Source: Bacteroidia bacterium (lineage in GTDB: Bacteria; Bacteroidota; Bacteroidia; Chitinophagales; Chitinophagaceae). From it: a DNA stretch of 64,000 bases. The translations under genes were made by a program, and so were the position numbers. Positions 36,836 through 43,268 of the stretch are shown piece by piece. The notes beneath the pieces are model-generated. The model was not told the DNA's origin and did not search any database. It saw nothing but the letters and a program-made list of their open reading frames with translations. The stretch is taken from assembly GCA_030427635.1 (NCBI GenBank), contig JAUIBA010000005.1:62001-126000 (forward strand), given 5' to 3'. Each line of letters opens with the position of its first letter. Position 1 is the stretch's first letter.

Positions 36836-36913
36836 AAAATTTGCTGTTTGAATAGATGACACCTTATCAGCATTATACCCCTACGCTGAAACATATATTT
36901 ATTTTTCTAAAAT

Positions 36914-37230
36914 TTGGCGCAAGTGTTTTTCACTTGTGCCTACAATTCAGCAAGTCTTTTTGACTTGCATACCCACTGGCACGAGTTTGAGGCGCTACCC
37001 CCTGCATAGCCAACTCGTGCTTCACATAATCCCGTCAGCTTACAACTGACATAAGAAAAATCAGAAACCCGCGACTACCTCTCACATAAGATGAAAAACT
37101 TCCCTCTTGGTACTTGTCTCGCCGTGGCGGAAGGAGGGCCTGCCTGCCGCAGGCAGGGATGGTGCAAAAAGGCGTGTCCTTTTTGCCACCTGGGGTGGTC
37201 GCCACACAGCAAGTCTTTTCAACTTACATA
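36914..37230. repeat. Composite interspersed repeat, copy 3 (block A)
   Basis: A chain of small hairpins: GGCGCAAGTG/CACTTGTGCC (36916-36940), GCAAGTC/GACTTGC (36950-36968), GCACGAGTT/AACTCGTGC (36979-37020), GTCAG/CTGAC near 37034-37050, and CCTGCCTG/CAGGCAGG (37139-37157), then a tract ending GGGGTGGTCGCC. The same order of modules is repeated at 37241-37567 and 38535-38785. Non-coding apart from shadow frames. It lies in the 878-bp divergent gap between the surface-repeat gene and the 37714 gene. Confidence 0.8.
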
Positions 37231-37239
37231 ACGCACACC

Positions 37240-37567
37240 CCCACTGGCGGGTTTGGCACATAGCCAACTCATGCCTCACATAATCCCGTCAGTTTACAAC
37301 TGACATAAAAAAGAATCAGAAACCCGCGACTACCTCTCACATAAGATGAAAAACTCCCCTCCTGGCACTTGTCTCGCCGCAGCGGAAGGAGGGCCTGCCT
37401 GCCGCAGGCAGGGATGGCGCAAAAAGGCGTGTCCTTTTTGTCGCCTGGGGTGGTAGCAAAACCACACCCTTGTGTCCTTTCCTGGGGAAAATCCCCCCAT
37501 CAGATCATAGCGTCCCACTCACCCATCAGCATCATAACTTCTGCGTATCTTTAACCAGGTGCAGATG
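37240..37567. repeat. Composite interspersed repeat, copy 4 (block B)
   Basis: Near-identical to block A from the GTTTACAACTGACATAA module through the CCTGCCTG hairpin (37394-37412) and GTGTCCTTTTTG. It then continues with ACTCACCCATCAGCATCATAAC and ends TATCTTTAACCAGGTGCAGATG, sequence that is present again at 38735-38785. The last part sits just upstream of the gene at 37714 and contains TATCTTTA, one mismatch from the TAnnTTTG promoter element. Positions 37568-37713 hold no recognised feature. Confidence 0.8.
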
Positions 37568-37713
37568 CCTTGTAAGAAATACTGACAACTACAGAAATTA
37601 TATACCAAACATCACTTCACCACATTCAGCTACAACTAATTATGGCATATCAAAACCAGAATATGACAAAGGCAACCCATTAAAAACTGAAGCAGAAATC
37701 AGACAATAACACT

Positions 37714-38517
37714 ATGAATAATTCCTCCTCAACACGATCATTTATAATACTTATTCTGTTGTACATGCTATCCATACAATGCAGCGATGCACAGCAAAGG
37801 CAAAGTAGCTATTTTATAGATAAAAAATATGACTCCAGCGGGCGCATTATACTTGAACAGCGATACAGAATTGACAGTACCGATACTGTCAAAGATGGCT
37901 ACCTCAAAGAGTATCATGATGGAAATCTGGTTGCAGAAGGTTCATACATAAACGGTTTGAAATGTGGACTTCATACCCTTTATTATGATAATGGAATAGC
38001 ATACCAAAAAATGTATGTGTTTACCAATTTCATTCTTGGTCCTTTCTATGAGTATAATGAAGATGGCACATTGATGTTGTATGTCCACAACTGGAAAATG
38101 ACTCCTTATGATGAGGTTGGTCTTCTGCGACCCAATGTATTTATTCATTTCAATAATGATGGAACTATAGATACAATGTTTGGCAGCCCTATTGCAGAAG
38201 TAGAAATAGAAAGCGATAGTAGTAATACAAATACTACATCATACGACACAACCTTTGTAAAATGTTATTTTATGCCTGCAATTGACCACACCCACTACTT
38301 AATGGAGGTAAGCACCCGTTATGGAGCTAGTCAAGTCACTTGCGATAGCTTCACGAGTGCTGAGCACATCGAAATTATGGGAAGAAGTATGTTACATATA
38401 CCCGTGTTCCGGCAAAAAGGTACTGCTGGTATAAAATTTACATACTACCTGTTTAATGATAAAGACAACAGCTTATTACTAAAAGATAGTGCCACGATTA
38501 CCGTCCCGGGAATGTAA
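37714..38517 (+). CDS. Secreted MORN-like repeat protein (YwqK-like)
   Basis: A 267-residue exported protein. Signal peptide 1-26 (ends SIQCSDA); an uncleaved or lipidated Cys at 23 is possible. Residues 35-130 contain three to four MORN-like units: GYLKEYHDGNLVAEGSYING, LKCGLHTLYYDNGIAYQKMY, GPFYEYNEDGTLMLYVHNW, the pattern found in YwqK-type and surface MORN proteins. The rest (150-267) is unrecognised and beta-rich. The gene sits on the plus strand between near-identical repeats (37240-37567 and 38535-38785), so it may have come in or been duplicated as a cassette. Function unknown. Confidence 0.75.
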   Translation: MNNSSSTRSFIILILLYMLSIQCSDAQQRQSSYFIDKKYDSSGRIILEQRYRIDSTDTVKDGYLKEYHDGNLVAEGSYINGLKCGLHTLYYDNGIAYQKMYVFTNFILGPFYEYNEDGTLMLYVHNWKMTPYDEVGLLRPNVFIHFNNDGTIDTMFGSPIAEVEIESDSSNTNTTSYDTTFVKCYFMPAIDHTHYLMEVSTRYGASQVTCDSFTSAEHIEIMGRSMLHIPVFRQKGTAGIKFTYYLFNDKDNSLLLKDSATITVPGM

Positions 38518-38534
38518 CTACCACAGTGACGTAG

Positions 38535-38785
38535 AGACTCAGTTTACAACTGACATAAGAAAGAATCACAAACCCGCGACTACCTCTCACATAAGATGAA
38601 AAACTCCCCTCCTGGCAAGGAGTGGGATGGTGCAAAAAGGCGTGTCCTTTTTGCAACCTGGGGTGGTCGCCACACCACACCCTTGTGCACTTTTCTACGG
38701 TAAAATCCCCGCCCATCTGATTATAGCGTCCCACTCACCCATCGGCATCACAACTTCAGCGTATCTTTAACCATATGCAGATTGT
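38535..38785. repeat. Composite interspersed repeat, copy 5 (block C)
   Basis: Repeats block B with deletions: CAGTTTACAACTGACATAAG, AAACCCGCGACTACCTCTCA, GGTGCAAAAAGGCGTGTCCT, ATAGCGTCCCACTCACCCAT and CGTATCTTTAACC. The CCTGCCTG hairpin is replaced by GGCAAGGAGTGGGATGG. It ends immediately upstream of the 38832 gene as block B ends upstream of 37714, so it behaves as a duplicated leader. It fills most of the 314-bp gap 38518-38831. Confidence 0.8.
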
Positions 38786-38831
38786 CGGTAAAGAAACACT
38801 AACAACATCAGAACCAGCATAAAACAAAAAC

Positions 38832-39662
38832 ATGCCTTACCGCTACATCATATCACTACTGCTCACCTTCGCTTTCCCGGCTCAGGCCTTCACACAAAAC
38901 TGCCATCACTGTGGCAATATCTACAACTACCCTCCAGCATGCCAGTGGACATTTATTGACATTAACGATACTATCGATGCCGAAGTAGTAGCTTACAGTA
39001 CCGCTGCAGGTGCCTGTGTATGGAATAATCATGCAGCCATGGCTATTGTAAAAATCAGAACGGATACCATTCGCCTGCTCCTCCCCTGTCTCAGCTTTCA
39101 GCATCAGTTACACCCCGGCACACACATCCGCGTAGCTAAGTCTATAAAACCGCAGCAATGCTACAGCCTGTTACATGCCACGCACGCTGATGCTGCTCCT
39201 GCCTCCCGGTATAACCATACAGTACTTACCACAGCGTGGGGCAAACTTGTAGAGAGCAGGCAGGTACATTTCCCATTTAAAAACTGCCACCATATATACA
39301 CTAACTCTTTCGCCTGCAAATGGCGAATGACAGCAGATACCGGTACAATAACCGGCAAAGTGATACGATTCCATAAAATGCAGGGACGCTGTGGCACAGA
39401 GCTAACAGCAGCAGTAATGATACTGGCAACCAACATTGACTCAATACGCATTATTCTGCCCTGCTTTAAAGGGTACATCAGAACAGGAGATAGCGTAAAG
39501 GTCAAAATTACGGATGAACCTACCACCGACATCTCAATCCCGCAAAACACAGATTACCACCTTCAGCAAAAGAAAATAGGATTGGATCTTTATTCCCTTG
39601 ATGAATTTGACGACACCATTTTCATCACAGCTTTTGGACATATAAAGTCTGCAGAATTCTGA
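38832..39662 (+). CDS. Secreted Cys-rich protein made of two internal repeats
   Basis: A 276-residue exported protein with no recognised family. Signal peptide 1-22 (ends QAFTQ). The mature protein is a duplication: residues 23-138 and 151-271 share NCHH at the start, ACxW (36-39 and 161-164), an internal GxC, a DTIR/DSIRI-x-LPC strand (about 78-86 and 203-211), HIRVAK/KVKITD, and LTTAWGKL versus FITAFGHI at the end. Each half has about four conserved cysteines, which suggests a disulfide-linked domain outside the inner membrane. The two NCHH motifs may bind metal, which is inference. It follows repeat block C. Confidence 0.7.
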   Translation: MPYRYIISLLLTFAFPAQAFTQNCHHCGNIYNYPPACQWTFIDINDTIDAEVVAYSTAAGACVWNNHAAMAIVKIRTDTIRLLLPCLSFQHQLHPGTHIRVAKSIKPQQCYSLLHATHADAAPASRYNHTVLTTAWGKLVESRQVHFPFKNCHHIYTNSFACKWRMTADTGTITGKVIRFHKMQGRCGTELTAAVMILATNIDSIRIILPCFKGYIRTGDSVKVKITDEPTTDISIPQNTDYHLQQKKIGLDLYSLDEFDDTIFITAFGHIKSAEF

Positions 39663-39717
39663 CAATTTTCAGAGATATCAAAAGAAGTCATACCCCACAA
39701 GCATTAAGAAAACACAC

Positions 39718-40260
39718 ATGAAATACATTGAATTATTTACACTGTTTTTTTTATTCGTCTTTACAGAAATGGCATGTTCAAACAGTCAAAACAAAAAGAC
39801 TACAATCCATTTTACCCGGTATGACACAATCAACTTCTTCTCAGAGAGTTTTGTGGAGAATCAGTATAACCTTTTCCCTCTTTTAAGTTTTGAATATGCC
39901 CGCAGTTTGCATCAGTACACTATCAAGCACATTGGAATAGATTCCATTAACTTCGATGACAGTACCGAAGTCGACACGATATACATAGTATCAGGCAACG
40001 AAGACACATTGCTCTATGCTAAAGCAAACTCCGGAATATTCTTATGGAAGATGGTACTAAATTCCGTAAAAGACACACTCGATACCGGCATTGCTATTGG
40101 TTGCAGCGCTGATGTACTAAGCAAAAAATTCAAAATCAACACACTTCCCGATAGTTGTATTTTCTGCATGTCCGGGCCTTCAGAGAACTACTACTTCGTA
40201 ATAAAAAACAAAACAGTGAAAAAAATCTATTATGATATTGATTTTGAAGGGAATAACTAA
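39718..40260 (+). CDS. Lipoprotein of unknown function
   Basis: A 180-residue protein with a lipoprotein signal: MKYIELFTLFFLFVFTEMAC, lipid Cys20, then SNSQNKK. The mature region is polar with a beta-type pattern (TIHFTRYDTINFFSESFVEN) and later a CxxC in SCIFCMSG near residue 148-151. AT-richer than surrounding housekeeping genes. No family recognised. It begins 55 bp after the two-repeat protein on the same strand and may share its transcript. Confidence 0.65.
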   Translation: MKYIELFTLFFLFVFTEMACSNSQNKKTTIHFTRYDTINFFSESFVENQYNLFPLLSFEYARSLHQYTIKHIGIDSINFDDSTEVDTIYIVSGNEDTLLYAKANSGIFLWKMVLNSVKDTLDTGIAIGCSADVLSKKFKINTLPDSCIFCMSGPSENYYFVIKNKTVKKIYYDIDFEGNN

Positions 40261-40484
40261 GTAGTATTCCTGACTCCCCAGCCAAGCATAGTCTCCCGCT
40301 ATTGCTGTCCTGAGAAATACCGTTTAAGCCATCTAAGGGTGATTACCAGATTTTACACAAAACACAAGACAGTAACCCAGGTATTTATTACTTTAGAAGT
40401 ATTATTGTCGATAGGTTTTTCATTTACCTGTATAACAATAGGAGAGACTTATACCCATTTGCAGAAAAACACATATATAATATT

Positions 40485-40500
40485 CCCCCCCCCAAAAAAA
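40485..40500 (+). repeat. C9A7 homopolymer tract before a start codon
   Basis: Nine C (40485-40493) followed directly by seven A (40494-40500), ending seven bases before the ATG at 40508. Such tracts change length easily. The rest of 40261-40507 shows no clear promoter. Confidence 0.85.
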
Positions 40501-40507
40501 GATAGTT

Positions 40508-41398
40508 ATGACAAGGTTATTACTTCTTTTGGGGTGGCTGCATTTTTTAACGTCATGCGGACAGGCAGAGAAGCCCGGTTCAACAGAAGAGGCCCCATCT
40601 GATCGCAAAGCAAGAGAGTGGATATATGCCACACAAGGTTACCGAAGCAATGACGGACGACAATTTTTCATTTTCCCACCTCATATGCCATCTGATTTGA
40701 TAGTAACGGGGGATTCTATTTTACAGTTCATGGAAGATTCTCTTAACGTAAAGCAGTCATATAACACCGCCAAATGGCTTACTTATTGCTACGCCTGTTT
40801 TGATACTGTAAAATATACTGATTATGCTGTTGCACGTTACGGCGTCCCTGGTTACAGGCTTGTGAACGAATTGGACCTGACACTCAGTGAGATTGATAGA
40901 CATGGGCATAGTCCACCCTCAGCCGAGGGGTTTGACTACACGCTCGTACTCACTATCAGGGACACCTTTGTTTACTCCTCACAAACTATAATCATGCCGG
41001 CATATCCGGATTATTATCAGGAATTTTTATTTTATGATTTATTCTTCTTCAGAGATTCCCAAACAGTTATTGCAGGGTTCGGGAAAGAAGGTGGTAGTTT
41101 TGGCGTCTACAATCTGACATGGCTATATGAAGTCGGCTGGGAAAAGCACTTTTATGAAAAAACATGTCCCGTGGCACACGCCATTGACGTTTTCAGAAAC
41201 CCCTTCCAGCCGGAAATAATCCGTTATGTGAGGATGCATGAAAAAGAGATTCACCCATGGTTTGCCGCAGAAGCCAGAAAACGAGGCATGTTTGACAGCA
41301 TACGATATTCGCCGGAGTGGATAGATGCCCAGATAAAAATTAATAAGCAGAAACCCTGCAAATGCGTCCCTCTGAATGCTGACACTCTCCATAATTGA
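40508..41398 (+). CDS. Lipoprotein of unknown function
   Basis: A 296-residue lipoprotein: signal TRLLLLLGWLHFLTSC with lipid Cys17, then GQAEKPGSTEEAPSD. The rest is rich in Tyr, Phe and acidic residues (DLFFFRDSQTVIAGFGKEGG, WLYEVGWEKHFYEKTCPVAH) with three Cys near the middle and two at CKC close to the end. I recognise no family. A plus-strand frame from 40339 overlaps its start but is not supported as a gene. The C9A7 tract lies immediately before the ATG, so expression could be phase-variable. It is the last gene of the island. Confidence 0.65.
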   Translation: MTRLLLLLGWLHFLTSCGQAEKPGSTEEAPSDRKAREWIYATQGYRSNDGRQFFIFPPHMPSDLIVTGDSILQFMEDSLNVKQSYNTAKWLTYCYACFDTVKYTDYAVARYGVPGYRLVNELDLTLSEIDRHGHSPPSAEGFDYTLVLTIRDTFVYSSQTIIMPAYPDYYQEFLFYDLFFFRDSQTVIAGFGKEGGSFGVYNLTWLYEVGWEKHFYEKTCPVAHAIDVFRNPFQPEIIRYVRMHEKEIHPWFAAEARKRGMFDSIRYSPEWIDAQIKINKQKPCKCVPLNADTLHN

Positions 41399-41399
41399 T

Positions 41400-41650
41400 T
41401 CCCATCTGGTCGAAGCATCCCGCTTCGTCCTAAACACAGCAAGCGTCCCGCTTGCATTACTAGCTTGGCGCAGACTCTGTCTACGTCATAGTGGAAGGCA
41501 ATCTCTGATTGCTGTGCAGTAGGCATAACAATATAGTCCAAAGTTACCCCACTCGTCCCCGAATGCTTCGGGGATGCCACGGTGCGGCGTTTGCAACACC
41601 CCATCTGGACGAAGCGTCCCGCTTCGTCCTAAATACAGCAACCTTCCCGC
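41400..41650. repeat. Array of small hairpin repeats
   Basis: Between convergent genes (gap 41399-41662) several near-identical hairpins occur: CGAAGC/GCTTCG (41411-41427), GCAAGC/GCTTGC (41439-41455), CCCCGAA/TTCGGGG (41557-41573) and CGAAGC/GCTTCG again (41610-41626), each flanked by CCCATCTGG...TCCTAAA-ACAGCAA. Their loops share TCCC. The module TTGGCGCAGACTCTGTCTAC at 41464 recurs in altered form near 47475. Confidence 0.75.
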
Positions 41651-41662
41651 AATCATCGACAT

Positions 41663-42397
41663 TTACAGAATCAATTTCCCATTTGTTATCTTACTGATTG
41701 CATCTTTATACGGTTCACTAACAGCAAATTCAATATTATCAATAAATACCGCCGATTTACGTATGGCAGTGATCAGGGAAGCGTTGATTATATATGACTT
41801 ATGTATGCGGATGAATTTGTTTGAAGGCAACAGGTCTTCAATACCCTTCATACTCAGCCTTACCAGAAGGTCTTTCTTTTCAGCGTTAATGAAATATATC
41901 TTCATGTAATCTTTCTTTGCCTCAATATACTTGATGTCATTCAGTACAATCTTCATCAGGCTGTAATCAACATTCAGGAAAAGACACTCTGGCTGCTGGC
42001 CATTTTCAGGTTCGGCAAGTTTTGCGTTACGAAGTTTTTTCAGGTTGTGCTGCTCCAGTGCTTTATTTGCCGCCTGCAGGAAACGCTCGAAAGAAACTGG
42101 CTTCAATAAATAATCCACCACATCAAGCTCATAACTAGGTAATGCATACTTCTCATAAGCGGTATGAAAGATGAACATAGGCTTATGCTGCAACGCAGAT
42201 ACAAATTGCAGGCCATTTATCGATGGCATGTGAACATCAGTAATTACAAGGTCTATCTGCGTATGCGGTAACTCCGCCATCGCCTCCATCGCATTCTTGC
42301 AACGAACCACCAGTTTCAGGAAGGAAATGCGGCGAATATTATCCTCCAGCAGGTCTAAGGCAAGCGGCTCATCGTCTACAATCATGCAGTTTATCAT
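41663..42397 (-). CDS. LytTR-family response regulator
   Basis: A 244-residue two-domain regulator. Receiver: acidic pair D8-D9, phospho-acceptor Asp54 in VITDVHMPS, switch in FIFHTAYEKYAL, Lys99 in YLLKPVSF. LytTR DNA-binding domain about 140-244 with NDIKYIEAKKDYMKIYF and IRIHKSYIINAS. Its cognate kinase is very likely the LytS-type protein at 46361, encoded divergently beyond the TonB receptor and DUF4249 genes. It follows DUF4249 after 47 bp and has its own promoter element (42415-42422) in that gap, so it may be made independently. Confidence 0.95.
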   Translation of the reverse strand: MINCMIVDDEPLALDLLEDNIRRISFLKLVVRCKNAMEAMAELPHTQIDLVITDVHMPSINGLQFVSALQHKPMFIFHTAYEKYALPSYELDVVDYLLKPVSFERFLQAANKALEQHNLKKLRNAKLAEPENGQQPECLFLNVDYSLMKIVLNDIKYIEAKKDYMKIYFINAEKKDLLVRLSMKGIEDLLPSNKFIRIHKSYIINASLITAIRKSAVFIDNIEFAVSEPYKDAISKITNGKLIL

Positions 42398-42414
42398 TCC
42401 GGCTCGGGTTTCAT

Positions 42415-42422
42415 CAAAAATA
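42415..42422 (-). promoter_or_regulatory. Candidate regulator promoter (-7 TATTTTTG)
   Basis: TAnnTTTG on the minus strand, 18 bp before the regulator ATG and inside the 47-bp intergenic gap. Confidence 0.5.
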
Positions 42423-42444
42423 CGAATATCAGGAAAGTGTTTGT

Positions 42445-43266
42445 CTACTGCTGCTTATTCACTTTAAGAAACAGCGTATCGGTACTGATGCCAGTGAATA
42501 TGCCTACACCATTGGTAATGTTTGTGGTAGGGTTTGATAAACTCTGGGAGCTGTTGCTGTTGCCACTGTATAGCGCTGCGTAATCTGGGTTCAGGTGATA
42601 TAGCACCAGCCTGTGTGTACCGAAATACTGGAACTGCTGATCTCTTAGCTGGTACTGGTTGGTCACAGCCGGTTCGTTCCTGAAACTGGTGATGCGGAAA
42701 CGCGTACTGGTGGTATCCCTTATGAGTTCAGGAGAACTCTCCATATTCTCTACAATAATCATGTAATACGATTGGTCATCGTTACTCCAATTGAGCGATA
42801 TAGGATCATTCATCTGGAAACTCCCCGGAGTGGGCATTGTACCTTCTTCAATTTTGCTTACACTAAGTTCACCTACCGACTGTGTGAAATTCTGTGGCGC
42901 TGAAGGCACTAAAGTCGTGCCGCTTATCACCTTTTCTTTGTACACAAAATGCAGGCTGTATTGTTTACCCTCACCTATCATAAGTGTTGTATCTGCGTAA
43001 ACACCATCTCCCATATTCATTAGCAAATGTGAGCCACTATCATCATCCACATATACATGCAGAGTGTCAATACCCTCACCTGTGCTGCTTGTTTCAGTAG
43101 AAACAGCAATTTGGGCCGTTATTTTAATGGAAACACAATTGCCTGCAAACAGATAAGCAGAAATAACAGGCTCCTCATTATATGCGGGCACTTTCGTTTC
43201 CTTTTTACACGCCGCAAAGAAAAATGTGGCTGAAAGCAACATGATAACATTATATCTAAAACGCAT
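42445..43266 (-). CDS. DUF4249 lipoprotein
   Basis: A 273-residue lipoprotein: signal RFRYNVIMLLSATFFFAAC with lipid Cys20, then KKETKVPAYNEEPVISAYLF. The region is typical of DUF4249, a family always found beside TonB-dependent receptors in Bacteroidota; the DTLHVYVDDDSGSHLLMNMG, VYADTTLMIGEGKQYSLHFV strands match. It likely sits on the outer membrane and assists the adjacent receptor, as SusD does for SusC, though its ligand is unknown. It is only 2 bp after the receptor stop (43269), so the two are translated together. Confidence 0.92.
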   Translation of the reverse strand: MRFRYNVIMLLSATFFFAACKKETKVPAYNEEPVISAYLFAGNCVSIKITAQIAVSTETSSTGEGIDTLHVYVDDDSGSHLLMNMGDGVYADTTLMIGEGKQYSLHFVYKEKVISGTTLVPSAPQNFTQSVGELSVSKIEEGTMPTPGSFQMNDPISLNWSNDDQSYYMIIVENMESSPELIRDTTSTRFRITSFRNEPAVTNQYQLRDQQFQYFGTHRLVLYHLNPDYAALYSGNSNSSQSLSNPTTNITNGVGIFTGISTDTLFLKVNKQQ

Positions 43267-43268
43267 AT

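Noticed and set aside
37080-37520. Short minus-strand frames within repeat blocks A and B
   Set aside because: The same frames arise in each repeat copy and are broken by differences between copies, as expected for non-coding repeats.
40339-40602. Small GTG-started frame before the lipoprotein
   Set aside because: Overlaps the well-formed lipobox start at 40508, runs through the C9A7 tract, and gives no recognisable protein.
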